From Bacillus sp. EB106-08-02-XG196 (GTDB lineage: Bacteria > Bacillota > Bacilli > Bacillales > Cytobacillaceae), in assembly GCF_013396335.1 (NCBI RefSeq), contig NZ_JABWSY010000004.1, forward strand, positions 186,001 through 250,000: DNA of 64,000 nucleotides, written 5' to 3'. Within the stretch, counting starts at the first letter, position 1, and each line of letters begins with the position of its first letter. The position numbers were made by a program, and so were the translations under genes. Below are positions 42,494 to 54,980 of the stretch, piece after piece. The notes under the pieces were generated by a model that saw only the letters and a list, made by a program, of their open reading frames with translations, searched no databases and was not told where the DNA came from.

Positions 42494-44766
42494 AGGGCTG
42501 TATCGTTTTCGATATTAGTTTGTATATGACTTCGTTCCGGTGCATAAAGCAGTCGATAGTTACCGGGTGTAACTCCTTCTGCTTTTTTAAATTTCCTCGT
42601 AAAATTAGCTACATCCATATACCCCGCTGCAATGACGATTTCTTTAATCGTTTCATCTGTGTCAGTTAATTTCCTTTTTACTTCCTCAATACGTAAATGC
42701 CAGACATATTGGGTAAAGTTTACACCTGTTTGTTCTTTTAAAAAACGGCTTAGGTAGGAAGTGGACAGTTTAAATTTTTGAGCGATACTTTCTAGACTCA
42801 GATCATATTTAGCATAATTTTCACGGATATAAGCTAAAATTTTATTACAAAGCTCACTGTTGCTTCTTTCATTTTTCCTGCTTACCTCACGACAAATATC
42901 GATAATCAGTGGGTGCAAATGTTTTTCTAATTCACCAATAGAGTTGAAATCGACAACTTTATTCATGTCATAGTTTTTTTCACCCAATCCCATTTCTACA
43001 GCCACTTTTAAAACGGTATTAATAATATCAAAACAAATACACTTGACCATCTGGACAGAAAGATCTTTATTGATTACAACTTCAAAAATATGTTTTAGTG
43101 TCTCGATGGCGACAATCTGATCTCCTTGTTTTAAGCTTTGAACAAATTTAATATGTTCATCCTTTGGATAGCCAATCGTCTTTTCAGATTGATTGCTGAT
43201 GTCTTCAAAATACGTAATGCTTTTCCGTTCATTCATAAACCGATACTCTAATGCGGCTAAAGCCTCGATAAACGAGCGGTTAATTTTACTTTTTTCCGCC
43301 ACATAAGTCCCTGCAGAAATAATCGGATCAACGTTTAATCGATCCCGGATTAGCTGTCTCAACTCCTCAACAACTTTTCTAGCTTCTCCTGGATACGGGT
43401 CCTCCATGCTGACGATTATGGCAATGCAATCTTTAAAACCAATCTCCATACCGTAGGAGATTGACTTATTGAAGGATATGACCGAAAGAGTGCGGATCAT
43501 TTCCTCTCTTTTTTGCAGAATTTCATTTTTTAATGAGACAACCGCCACAAAAAATTGATCCTGTTTCATTGGCAGATTAATGGATTCTAGTAATTTATTT
43601 ATCTCTCCCTCATTAACTAAACTTCCATTTAACATCCTCATTAAATATTGATCTCTTACAATAGGAGCTTGGTTATCAACCTTTTCACTTAAACTTTCAT
43701 GATCCTTAAATACTCTTGCCATTGTCACTTTTATCCGATCAAGTTCATTAAATTCCTCAATATTTAATACACGCTTATCGTTCTTGTTAAGAAAATCTAA
43801 AAGATTATGGATTGGCCGATATTGTTTTTTTCCTAATAGAATCGAAACACCAATACCCGAAAGAACTATAGAAATAATGACCATCATTAAGAACCTTTGT
43901 AAATTGACCACCTTGTCAAAAAACTGATTCGCAGGCATAACGGTGACAAATATCCACCCGCTTACACTAGACTTTACTGAAACAACGGAGTACTCTTTAC
44001 TTTGCAATTGAATACTTGATACACCATTTTTAGTTGCTGCAAGTTTCTTAATGTCGTTATGATTAAATTCCCTATCATTGATACTGGATGTAAAGACATG
44101 ATTATTCTGATCAAATATGTATGCGTTTCCTTGAAAATCACCAAGAGTATCCTTAATCAAACTCGTTATTGCAGATTCTTCAATCAAATACATCACAGTA
44201 CCGTATGGAGTGATAGTGTTTCGTGTAATCGGATACATATAGGTGATCAATCGATCCTCTTTACTTTCATTTACTCTTATAGATGCAGCGGAATAAACGA
44301 CTGGCAGATTACTTTCTAATTGTTCCTTAATTTTTTCTGATTGATCAAAATGATACATTTTTTTAAAAGTGTCTAGTGAATACGCCCCGTTTGCAGAGTA
44401 AATATTATCGTCTCCGCGATAATAAAGAAATAATTCCTTAATAATGGAACTGTTTGCCTTATATTTATTGAGCTCTTCTATCGCTTCTTTTCCATAAAAA
44501 CCATCGTTAACCATGAAGGGCGTTAAACGATAATCATAGGAAATCCTTAATGCAAGCTTTTCTAATTCTTCCATCCTTTCATCGGTCATATTTTTCACTT
44601 GGTTTAACATGTCAATATTCGATTGTTCAATACCTTCTCTTAAGCTTACAACGGAATTTTTATAGATAATAATTCCCATAATCACTAACGGAATGAAAAA
44701 CATAAGCATATACGACAGGATGTATTTGTACAATAATCTCGATTGTATTCTTCGTAAACCAAACAA
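42490..44766 (-). CDS. Membrane-bound AraC-family regulator (second importer)
   Basis: About 758 residues: first helix (about 15-38; YILSYMLMFFIPLVIMGIII), extracellular sensor (40-280), second helix (about 295-315), and C-terminal AraC helix-turn-helix pair (about 645-745; LSLESIAQKFKLSTSYLSRF and VANFTRKFKKAEGVTPGNYR). TTG 44766 is chosen because GGGGG lies eight bases before and the N-terminus then aligns with the paralogue at 59665; an ATG at 44847 would lie before the ribosome binding site. It is adjacent to the second importer and is the best candidate activator for the ACATAT-repeat regulon. Confidence 0.87.
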   Translation of the reverse strand: MFGLRRIQSRLLYKYILSYMLMFFIPLVIMGIIIYKNSVVSLREGIEQSNIDMLNQVKNMTDERMEELEKLALRISYDYRLTPFMVNDGFYGKEAIEELNKYKANSSIIKELFLYYRGDDNIYSANGAYSLDTFKKMYHFDQSEKIKEQLESNLPVVYSAASIRVNESKEDRLITYMYPITRNTITPYGTVMYLIEESAITSLIKDTLGDFQGNAYIFDQNNHVFTSSINDREFNHNDIKKLAATKNGVSSIQLQSKEYSVVSVKSSVSGWIFVTVMPANQFFDKVVNLQRFLMMVIISIVLSGIGVSILLGKKQYRPIHNLLDFLNKNDKRVLNIEEFNELDRIKVTMARVFKDHESLSEKVDNQAPIVRDQYLMRMLNGSLVNEGEINKLLESINLPMKQDQFFVAVVSLKNEILQKREEMIRTLSVISFNKSISYGMEIGFKDCIAIIVSMEDPYPGEARKVVEELRQLIRDRLNVDPIISAGTYVAEKSKINRSFIEALAALEYRFMNERKSITYFEDISNQSEKTIGYPKDEHIKFVQSLKQGDQIVAIETLKHIFEVVINKDLSVQMVKCICFDIINTVLKVAVEMGLGEKNYDMNKVVDFNSIGELEKHLHPLIIDICREVSRKNERSNSELCNKILAYIRENYAKYDLSLESIAQKFKLSTSYLSRFLKEQTGVNFTQYVWHLRIEEVKRKLTDTDETIKEIVIAAGYMDVANFTRKFKKAEGVTPGNYRLLYAPERSHIQTNIENDTAL

Positions 44767-44832
44767 ATAGATGACCCCCTTACACAAATAGTTTGAATAG
44801 AAAATTTGGTAGGAATATTGTATATATAAAAA

Positions 44833-44846
44833 CGAGAGCGCTTTCA
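44833..44846. promoter_or_regulatory. cre-like site in the AraC-sensor leader
   Basis: CGAGAGCGCTTTCA (minus strand TGAAAGCGCTCTCG) matches the CcpA consensus at most positions and sits about 20 bases downstream of the -10 box, a position where CcpA blocks elongation. Confidence 0.55.
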
Positions 44847-44866
44847 AAAATTAATGCATATTTTTA

Positions 44867-44895
44867 AAGATATAAAATAATTAAAATAATGTCAA
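44867..44895 (-). promoter_or_regulatory. Promoter of the second AraC-type sensor gene
   Basis: TTGACA (44890-44895) and TATCTT (44867-44872), 17-base spacer, minus strand, followed by the cre-like site. Confidence 0.7.
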
Positions 44896-44921
44896 TCTTT
44901 GTAACAATAGTATAAAAGAAA

Positions 44922-44962
44922 AATAGACTATTTCTATGGTTTTTCCATAAAAATAGCCTATT
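44922..44962 (-). terminator. Terminator of the Gfo/Idh gene
   Basis: An 18-base stem (44922-44939 with 44945-44962). As minus-strand RNA it pairs fully with two G-U pairs, which shows the functional direction, and ends in CTATTTTTCTTTT. Confidence 0.8.
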
Positions 44963-44994
44963 CTCGACATTCAAGTAACGATTCCTTTTTTCAT

Positions 44995-46074
44995 TTACAT
45001 GGTCACATTCGATCGTTCAAAGGTGATTTCCTTACCCGTTTCACTAGATTCATAGATACCGCATAATATTTTCATCAATTCCACACCGTCTTCCACTGGA
45101 CTGATGGTTTGTTCTTCTCCCTTGCAGCACGTAACGAAATGGTTAATTTCATTTTGGAATGCTTGATTGAAATCAAAAGATAGAGAATCAATTTGCGGCT
45201 GGCTATTTAAAATTGTATTATTTTTTTCTGTGACAATCACAAGCTCCGGTTCAATCTCTGCCCCGCCCTTATTGCCAAAAATCTTAATCGATGTTTCATC
45301 CCTCTTAAGGTGAAGGGTAAAGCTGACATCGATCATTAAGGATGCACCATTTTCAAATCGGATCAGGGCATTGGCAAGGTCTTCTACTTTATTAATGCTA
45401 GGATCATAGTCCGCTGCTTGATAGAAAGATAGGTTTTTAATATTCGCTCGATTTCCAAGCTTCGAATAGGTGTTTCCACTAATGGATTTTACCTTTGGTT
45501 TCCCCATTAAATACCAGCATAAATCGATGATATGTACACCGATATCGATAAGAGGTCCGCCGCCCGATCTTTCCTTATCGGCAAACCAGCCGCCAGGGTT
45601 TCCTAAACGCCTTAGTATCGAAGCTTTTGCATAATAAATTTCGCCTAGATCACCCGAATCAATAAAAGATTTCAAAACGTTCGTATTCGTTCCAAATCGA
45701 CGGACGAAACCTACCTGAAGAACCTTCCCACTTCTCTTCACTGCATCCTCTACCCTTAACGCTTCTTCTACCGTTTTACATAAAGGTTTTTCAACTAAAA
45801 CATGTTTGCCTGCATTCAAAGCTGCAATGGCAATTTCCGCATGAGAATTATTCCATGTACAAATACTCACGGCATCTATTTGAGGATTGTTCAATAAATC
45901 CTCATACTTCGTGTAAATCAGTGCGGCATTATATTTGTTCTTCTTTTCCTCTGCCCGTTGCTCATTCAGATCACAAACAGCATAGATTTCAGCCTGTTCA
46001 TTTTTGGTATAGGACTGAAAATGTAAATCTGAAATGGAACCAGCCCCGATTACACCAATTTTTAACTTTTCCAT
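44995..46074 (-). CDS. Gfo/Idh/MocA-family oxidoreductase (paralogue of 61925-62983)
   Basis: About 359 residues. GVIGAGSISDLHFQSY at the nucleotide-binding start, the catalytic Lys in LVEKPLCKTV near 95, GGGPLIDIGVHIIDLCWYL near 175 with the conserved Asp/His. The C-terminal half (SGNTYSKLGNRANIKNLSFY) is nearly the same as in the protein at 61925. Members oxidise or epimerise sugars with NAD(P). ATG 46074 follows GAAGGAGGA. A copy of the ACATAT motif lies upstream (46139-46175), placing it with the AraC-type regulon. Substrate unknown. Confidence 0.8.
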   Translation of the reverse strand: MEKLKIGVIGAGSISDLHFQSYTKNEQAEIYAVCDLNEQRAEEKKNKYNAALIYTKYEDLLNNPQIDAVSICTWNNSHAEIAIAALNAGKHVLVEKPLCKTVEEALRVEDAVKRSGKVLQVGFVRRFGTNTNVLKSFIDSGDLGEIYYAKASILRRLGNPGGWFADKERSGGGPLIDIGVHIIDLCWYLMGKPKVKSISGNTYSKLGNRANIKNLSFYQAADYDPSINKVEDLANALIRFENGASLMIDVSFTLHLKRDETSIKIFGNKGGAEIEPELVIVTEKNNTILNSQPQIDSLSFDFNQAFQNEINHFVTCCKGEEQTISPVEDGVELMKILCGIYESSETGKEITFERSNVTM

Positions 46075-46138
46075 CTTTTTTAATCCTCCTTCTAATGATT
46101 CGTACATATATCAGATTACTAGTGATCCTGTGTTTGTT

Positions 46139-46175
46139 GATATGTCATTTTTTACTGCGCTATGTTTTTTATTAC
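46139..46175. promoter_or_regulatory. AraC-type repeat before the Gfo/Idh gene
   Basis: On the minus strand GTAATAAAAAACATAGCG ... GACATATC, matching the distal sites before GH2, GH20 and the second ABC operon. I found only one clear copy here, 65 bases before the start codon. Confidence 0.5.
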
Positions 46176-46205
46176 AAAACAGTGATATTTACCTAGTTTC
46201 CTCTA

Positions 46206-46994
46206 TTATTTTAGGTACACATTTGCGACGACAGGATAGTGGTCACTCGGAAAGCAGCCATTTGGATGATCTGCTATAATTCCGACAGACTCGACAATCA
46301 TATCACCTCGAACGATTATCCAATCAATACGCTCTTTACCGCCATGGGGATCCTGAAAATCATTGAACGTACCTAACTCTTCGTTAAACCGCAAATTTGT
46401 CATATTCCATGTATCCGATAATGCCCCTTCGCTTAATAAGACTTCATACGGCTTCGAATTGATATCCTCGTTAAAATCACCTGTCAAAATAATAGGCAGA
46501 TTGGGATCAAATTGATCTATCATTTGAATGATTGTTTTTGCACTTTTCACCCTGGAATTTGATGACTCATGGTCAAAATGTGTATTCATATGATAGAACT
46601 GTAGATTAGTTTTCACATCTACAAATTGAGCCCAAGTCATCATCCGGGTGACGAAATTCCCCCAAGTAGCAGAAGCAATGACATCTGGAGTGTCAGAAAG
46701 CCAGAAATGATCGTACTCCAAAATTTTAAAGCGTTCCTTTTTGAAAAAGATTGCGGCATATTCGCCCCTGCTTCCCCCTTCTCTACCCAAACCGATCCAG
46801 TCATATTCGGGTAACATCTCTAATATGTCACACACTTGACCATATAGGCATTCCTGAGTTCCAATTAAATCCGGAGATTCACGCTGAATTAAGTCTCTTA
46901 ACATTCCTTTACGTTCTTCCCATGAATGGGGTGGTACATCCATTGCATTTTTTACATTGTAAGTCATAATTCGAAGTTGATTATTTTCAGTCAT
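46206..46994 (-). CDS. Endonuclease/exonuclease/phosphatase-family protein
   Basis: 262 residues of the EEP fold. RIMTYNVKNA (about 8-17), the metal Glu in IGTQECL near 45, HMNTHFDHES near 140, ILTGDFNED near 170 and PSDHYPVVANV at the end are complete catalytic motifs. Family members hydrolyse phosphodiesters or phosphomonoesters of nucleic acids, lipids or small molecules. No signal peptide. It is last in an operon of glycan genes behind an MFS transporter, which argues for a small phosphorylated or phosphodiester-linked sugar rather than DNA, but that is inference. Confidence 0.8.
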   Translation of the reverse strand: MTENNQLRIMTYNVKNAMDVPPHSWEERKGMLRDLIQRESPDLIGTQECLYGQVCDILEMLPEYDWIGLGREGGSRGEYAAIFFKKERFKILEYDHFWLSDTPDVIASATWGNFVTRMMTWAQFVDVKTNLQFYHMNTHFDHESSNSRVKSAKTIIQMIDQFDPNLPIILTGDFNEDINSKPYEVLLSEGALSDTWNMTNLRFNEELGTFNDFQDPHGGKERIDWIIVRGDMIVESVGIIADHPNGCFPSDHYPVVANVYLK

Positions 46995-47016
46995 ATTTTT
47001 CTCCTCTAGTTTTTAT

Positions 47017-48228
47017 CTACTGACCTTCCATTTGCCCTGTCATCCTTACTTCCTTTTTAAAAATAATGAACCAATATACGGCTAGTGGCACGATGATGAA
47101 ACTAGATAACCAATAAAGCGATTGAATTCCAAAGACATCCATCATAACAAACCCTAATAATGGACCTAAAGCTGCGCCAATATCAGAAAAAAGTGTATAA
47201 AAAGTAATGACTGTAATTTGTAAAGGACCTGCGGCGAAATCGGCTGCAATCGAATCACTCATCGTTATTAATACGGTAGTTGTCAGTTGAAATAACAATA
47301 TCAGTGCAATAAAAAGAACCATCGGCAATTTTAAAGAAAAAAGGCTCAGGCAAACTGCAGCAGCTAGTAAAGCCAGGATTAAAATAGGGATTCTTCCCCA
47401 TTTTTGGTCAGAGATTCTTCCAAGATAAGGTGCGAGAAATGGATCCCATCCTGTCCGGAGCGCTTGAATGAAACCGGTAATCGTTCCGGCACCAATAGTT
47501 AAACCTATTATTATACTCATTTGTAATTCTATTAATTTACTTAAAGTCGAAGCAAAAACCCCATATACGACAAAAGCAACGATTAACCCCGTAATAAAAG
47601 AAGTTACAATCCGTTTATTTTTCCAAATCATGAAATCTTTCTTTTTGTTCACTTGAGGAATCTCTTCCCTCGTGTTGTTGATAAATCGTAAAATAAATGG
47701 AATGCTGCTGATAGCAAGGATGGAGAAAAGTACAGTAACGGTTTGAATCCCAATAAGTTCTGAAAGTAATCCGCCAAAAAGCATTCCAAATAAGGTCCCA
47801 AGGCCCCATAGTCCGTTATACAAGCCAACGAACTGACCTCTCGTTTCAGGTTTACTGGAAGAAAGAATCGTTAAATAGCCGCCGATACGAAAAAAAGACC
47901 AAGCGATTCCCCATAAACATCGGGCGATTAAAAGCAGCCAAAAACCCTTCACCATACCGTAGGAAAACGTAGAGACAGCAGCTAATACAACAGCTGCGAT
48001 GATACCCAATCGTTTTCCAATTCGTTGGTAACACCAGCCCACTAGCGAATTAATTGGGATTCTGATGATTCGATTAGCTGATAATAACACTCCCACCTGC
48101 CAGAGAGATGTCAGTCCAAAAGACTTCCAATATAATGGCATCACAATAAACAGCATTTCGTTTCCCAACATACAAACTGCTGTAACAAGGGCAATGACAA
48201 CAATTGGCTTTCTCGAAGGATTACTCAT
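47017..48228 (-). CDS. MFS transporter
   Basis: 403 residues with about 12 membrane segments in two halves. The loop between helices 2 and 3 (VGWCYQRIGKRLG near 65) fits the MFS signature, a long central loop (INNTREEIPQVNKKKDF) joins the halves, and SDQKWGRIP repeats the loop motif in the second half. It could import a monosaccharide or small oligosaccharide or export a product. It lies between the GH29 gene and the EEP gene in the GH2 operon. No closer family assignment is possible by eye. Confidence 0.8.
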   Translation of the reverse strand: MSNPSRKPIVVIALVTAVCMLGNEMLFIVMPLYWKSFGLTSLWQVGVLLSANRIIRIPINSLVGWCYQRIGKRLGIIAAVVLAAVSTFSYGMVKGFWLLLIARCLWGIAWSFFRIGGYLTILSSSKPETRGQFVGLYNGLWGLGTLFGMLFGGLLSELIGIQTVTVLFSILAISSIPFILRFINNTREEIPQVNKKKDFMIWKNKRIVTSFITGLIVAFVVYGVFASTLSKLIELQMSIIIGLTIGAGTITGFIQALRTGWDPFLAPYLGRISDQKWGRIPILILALLAAAVCLSLFSLKLPMVLFIALILLFQLTTTVLITMSDSIAADFAAGPLQITVITFYTLFSDIGAALGPLLGFVMMDVFGIQSLYWLSSFIIVPLAVYWFIIFKKEVRMTGQMEGQ

Positions 48229-48330
48229 AGGTGTCGATCCCTTCTAATACGATTTAAGAGCTAATTCATTCGGCTTTGTCATTTTCGGCTCCTGCGAAAA
48301 TCCTTGCTTCACATTTCACGGAGTTAACTG

Positions 48331-49608
48331 CTAATCGATTAATTCTAGTTCAATAACGGTATCCATTTCATCCGGCAGCTGCGCTCCCGATAAATGAATA
48401 AATGCACCATTTTCTATATCCGAATACTGCTCAGCCATCCACGGAACCTCAACCTTCAGTTCACTTCCATCGGCTAGGAGCCTTGCCTTTTTAATCCTGC
48501 CTTTTAATCCTTGAAAATAAATAGGTCCGATTCCGCGGTCAAATACATGGGCATATAAATAGTTCTCTTTTTGGGTATACCTTCCCCACTCCGGCTTTGG
48601 CAAATTAGCGGAGGTGCATCCATAGATGCTTTCCCCATTCTGCCTTATCCACTTCCCGACCACCTGTAAAATGTCCAAAGACTGTTCAGGAATTTCTCCT
48701 TTGGCATTCGGACCGACATTTAGCAATAAATTACCGCCCTTACTGACACACTCGACCAATGTGCGAATCACCTGCTTCGGAGATTTGTAATTCAGATCCT
48801 TCGCATGATAACCCCAATGATCATTCAAGGTAATACAGGCTTCCCATTGGATTGGCTTATTATCCTTATTAACAATCCCGCCTACAGGAATAATTTGTTC
48901 CGGAGAGTAAAAATCCCCTGCATAGACTTCAGGCTGAGCTAACTTAATATTGCCGCCCAGACGGTTATCAATCAGAATTTCCGGCTGCAACTCGCGGATC
49001 ATCTCCATAAGCTTCGTTGCTTCCCATTTTTCGCCCGTCATATCATCATAGGAAAAGTCAAACCACAAAATATCAATTTTTCCATAGTTCGTTAATAATT
49101 CTTTAACCTGTCCATGGAAATAGGCAAGATATCGCGAAAAATCAACTTCTTCCTCTTTATATTCCACATTATCACGCATCGGGTGATAGCGGTCCCCATA
49201 CTTAGGAAAATGCGGGTGATGCCAGTCAATAATGGAATAATACAGACCAACTTTTATTCCTTCCGCCCGAAATGCCTCAATATATTCCTTAATTAAGTCG
49301 CGGCCTGCAGGTGTATTGGTTGCCTTGTATTCGGTTAGTTGACTATCAAATAGACAAAAACCATCATGGTGCTTGGCTGTTAACACCGCATATTTCTGTC
49401 CTGCTGCTTTAGCAGCTTTTGCCCATTCGCGCGGGTTATAGTAGATGGGATTAAATTCCTCAAAAAAGGGCTGATACTCCTCAATTGTTAACCGATCATT
49501 GGTACGGAGCCATTCTCCTCTCGCCGGAATCGAATACAGCCCCCAATGAATAAACAAACCAAAACGATCCTCCATGAACCACTTAACTCTTTCTTCTCTT
49601 GCGTTCAT
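48331..49608 (-). CDS. GH29 alpha-L-fucosidase (second copy)
   Basis: About 425 residues. WFMEDRFGLFIHWGLYSIPA at the start, YAVLTAKHHDGFCLFDS near 80, GLYYSIIDWHHPHFP near 125 and IDILWFDFSYDD near 190 with the likely nucleophile Asp. GGNLLLNVGPNAKGEIP is a further GH29 motif; a small C-terminal beta domain follows. It differs clearly from the GH29 at 25772 and is probably of the A type with broader linkage use, but this is tentative. No signal peptide. ATG 49608 follows GGTGGTGA; an ATG at 49623 lies before it. Confidence 0.9.
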   Translation of the reverse strand: MNAREERVKWFMEDRFGLFIHWGLYSIPARGEWLRTNDRLTIEEYQPFFEEFNPIYYNPREWAKAAKAAGQKYAVLTAKHHDGFCLFDSQLTEYKATNTPAGRDLIKEYIEAFRAEGIKVGLYYSIIDWHHPHFPKYGDRYHPMRDNVEYKEEEVDFSRYLAYFHGQVKELLTNYGKIDILWFDFSYDDMTGEKWEATKLMEMIRELQPEILIDNRLGGNIKLAQPEVYAGDFYSPEQIIPVGGIVNKDNKPIQWEACITLNDHWGYHAKDLNYKSPKQVIRTLVECVSKGGNLLLNVGPNAKGEIPEQSLDILQVVGKWIRQNGESIYGCTSANLPKPEWGRYTQKENYLYAHVFDRGIGPIYFQGLKGRIKKARLLADGSELKVEVPWMAEQYSDIENGAFIHLSGAQLPDEMDTVIELELID

Positions 49609-49634
49609 TATTTTCACCACCATACTCTAGTTAA

Positions 49635-50489
49635 CTAAACTGCTTCCCAAATTCTTTTTACATTGTCTAAGCTAATTTTCGCGGCTTTTTTGCATTCTTC
49701 CAACCCTTCGAATTCGATAGAAATATAGCCGACATAGCCTGATTGTTTGATAACCTTTAAGACTTCAGGCAGATTGATATCCCCATGCCCTGTGATCGCA
49801 CCTCTTAAGTACTTGCCGCTGCTTGATGGGAACCAGCCTTCTCCAAGACCAAGCGAAGACGACCTCTGGTAAAAATCTTTAACATGAACCATCGATGCGT
49901 ACGAGATATTATTCTTTACTGCTGCAACTGGGTCTTCGTCAACACAAAGGAAATTTCCAGTATCTAATGTGGTCTTAAAATTTTCTTTATTGACCGCATG
50001 AATTAGCCGTTGTACCCTGTCACTAGCCTGAACATAATACCCATGATTCTCAACGCTTGTTACAATACCAAACTGAGCAGCATAATCGGCGATAACTTGG
50101 CAGGCTTCTGCCATCCTTGGCAAATCCTGTTCAAAGTTACGAATCGAGATTTCATTTGGCGCCTTCCACGCAACATCATGTCGCATGAGTTTTACACCAA
50201 GGCGGTGAGCGGCATCGACTTCTTTTTTCACACGTTCGATTTCTTTTTCAAAATCATCGGTCAGGAAGTTTGCTCCAATGGCATAATTAGAGATTTCAAT
50301 TCCTACTTCTTCCGCTTTTTGGCGGATGGCATCAGCCAATGACAAATCCTCAGTCAAACTAAACCCCATTGGGACAATTTCCACATGCTCCCCGCCCTGG
50401 TCAGCGACCCACTGAATAACATCTAAAATACTCATTTCTTTCGAATTAATAGCACCTTGTAAGCTATACGAACTGATACCAAGCTTCAT
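49635..50489 (-). CDS. Sugar-phosphate isomerase/epimerase-like TIM barrel (paralogue of 33416-34309)
   Basis: 284 residues starting MKLGISSYSLQGAI, with GGEHVEIVPMGF, MRHDVAW, TSVENHGYY, TTLDTGNFLCVDEDP and MVHVKDFYQ as metal and substrate motifs. It is coupled to the Gfo/Idh gene 58 bases upstream. Pairs of a Gfo/Idh dehydrogenase and a barrel of this type can convert glycosides through 3-keto intermediates, or act as inositol/sugar catabolic enzymes. The actual role is not determinable by eye. Confidence 0.75.
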   Translation of the reverse strand: MKLGISSYSLQGAINSKEMSILDVIQWVADQGGEHVEIVPMGFSLTEDLSLADAIRQKAEEVGIEISNYAIGANFLTDDFEKEIERVKKEVDAAHRLGVKLMRHDVAWKAPNEISIRNFEQDLPRMAEACQVIADYAAQFGIVTSVENHGYYVQASDRVQRLIHAVNKENFKTTLDTGNFLCVDEDPVAAVKNNISYASMVHVKDFYQRSSSLGLGEGWFPSSSGKYLRGAITGHGDINLPEVLKVIKQSGYVGYISIEFEGLEECKKAAKISLDNVKRIWEAV

Positions 50490-50547
50490 TTGATATAACC
50501 TCCATAATATTATTTCGTGAGTTCTAGATTACTAGAATCGGATACCT

Positions 50548-51540
50548 TTATTTAATAGCCAGCTTTCCTAAATCAGCCACCTTCACCGGAAGTCCTGTTT
50601 CATAAGACTGATTGGCGGCCAACGTTACGGCAAGTGTCTTTAAGCCATCCTCGTAGGAGGATAAAATTAAGTTTTGGTCTCCTTTGATAATAGCCTCAAT
50701 AAATAAGCGGTCTTGTTCTCCATAAACATCCAACTCTGACTTGAAGTTTAAAGCAGCCGCCCCTTTTTCAAGGATTGTCAAATTCCCCCCATCGATGACC
50801 ACACGGAAATCTTCCCCAAACAATTCAATCCCCATTCGATGGTCAAACTGTGCAAAAGTGCTGTCGATATGCCCAACAGCCCCAGAGTCATACACGAAAT
50901 TTAAAGAAGTCACATCAGGGATATTGATATTCGGGACATTCCGATGAACCTGCAGGCTCATATTGGCATAGACCTGTTCAATCTCACCGCCTAAATATCT
51001 TGCCAAGTCAACAATATGCGTCGATTGCTCCACAAGCTGGCCGCCGGATTTATCCCATTCAATATACCAAGGTGTCGGAACAATCGATGATAAATAATAG
51101 CCGCGAACCATAGCTGGTTTTTTATCCTTCAAAAATTCCTTAGCCTTCGCGACCGTTTCCCAGTGACGCAAGCAATAACCTGCCCCGTTGATAATACCTG
51201 ATTGTTTTATCACCTTAGCTTTTTTAGCAGCGGTTTGATAGTCAAGCTCCAAAGGTTTTTCCACCATTAAGTGGATCCCCTTTTTCGCCGCTTTTTCTTC
51301 AATTTCTCCGTGGGCAAATGGCGGTACGGAAATAAATAAGGCATCTAACGGTTCTTTTTCAAGCATCTCATCCACATTCGTGTACACCGCTCCGCCAAAT
51401 TCCTTTGCTTTTTGTAGCGCTGTTTCTTCGTGAATGTCACAAATCGCCGTAACCTCGGCCAGTTCATTATTGCTGATATGCTGCAGGTGGACATTTGCAA
51501 TTCCGCCCGCTCCGACAAATCCAACCCTAACGTTTTTCAT
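50548..51540 (-). CDS. Gfo/Idh/MocA-family oxidoreductase
   Basis: 330 residues. GFVGAGGIANVHLQHI at the start, catalytic Lys in MVEKPLELDY near 93, and GGQLVEQSTHIVDLARYL near 165 with conserved Gln/His. It belongs to a different subgroup from the proteins at 44995 and 61925, being shorter and without the GNPGGWF motif. It sits between GH2 and the TIM barrel in the same operon (33 bases behind GH2), so its substrate probably derives from the glycan digested there. GAGGTGG precedes the ATG. Confidence 0.8.
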   Translation of the reverse strand: MKNVRVGFVGAGGIANVHLQHISNNELAEVTAICDIHEETALQKAKEFGGAVYTNVDEMLEKEPLDALFISVPPFAHGEIEEKAAKKGIHLMVEKPLELDYQTAAKKAKVIKQSGIINGAGYCLRHWETVAKAKEFLKDKKPAMVRGYYLSSIVPTPWYIEWDKSGGQLVEQSTHIVDLARYLGGEIEQVYANMSLQVHRNVPNINIPDVTSLNFVYDSGAVGHIDSTFAQFDHRMGIELFGEDFRVVIDGGNLTILEKGAAALNFKSELDVYGEQDRLFIEAIIKGDQNLILSSYEDGLKTLAVTLAANQSYETGLPVKVADLGKLAIK

Positions 51541-51573
51541 AGGTCTGCCACCTCTTTAATAAAATTCAATTTC

Positions 51574-54738
<3,165 letters not shown>

Positions 54739-54783
54739 TCAAAATACCTCCAAAAGTTCTATTTGAAATACGATATTTTCTCT

Positions 54784-54813
54784 AGCTTACTGTCTTCTGT
54801 AATCGAAGGTAAA
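54784..54813 (-). promoter_or_regulatory. Activator-type promoter of the GH2 operon
   Basis: TTTACC (54808-54813) and TAAGCT (54784-54789), spacer 18 bases, followed by AGAGAAAATATCG. The stretch from -10 onward is nearly identical to that of the sulfatase promoter. Confidence 0.72.
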
Positions 54814-54908
54814 TATGTGAGATTTGCCGCGGTTGTCCAGGGCAATTCAACAGGGTGCAAGGCATGGAAATAGGATATGTAATTCTTGTACAGTATGTTG
54901 TTTCTTAC
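54808..54908. promoter_or_regulatory. Paired AraC-type binding sites before the GH2 operon
   Basis: Proximal site 54808-54837 (GACAA, six bases, CAAATCTCACATATTTACC on the minus strand) and distal site 54874-54908 (GTAAGAAACAACATA ... TACATATC). The ACATAT cores are 62 bp apart, the same as before GH20. Confidence 0.72.
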
Positions 54909-54980
54909 CTAAATAGCTAAATCTTCTTAAATTTGATTGGAATCTTACAAAGCCCCTAATCCTATTTCTGTATTGATATC

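Noticed and set aside
46075..46138. A second AraC-type repeat 62 bp from the one at 46139
   Set aside because: Neither side holds an ACATAT core at this distance; only a single site is supported.
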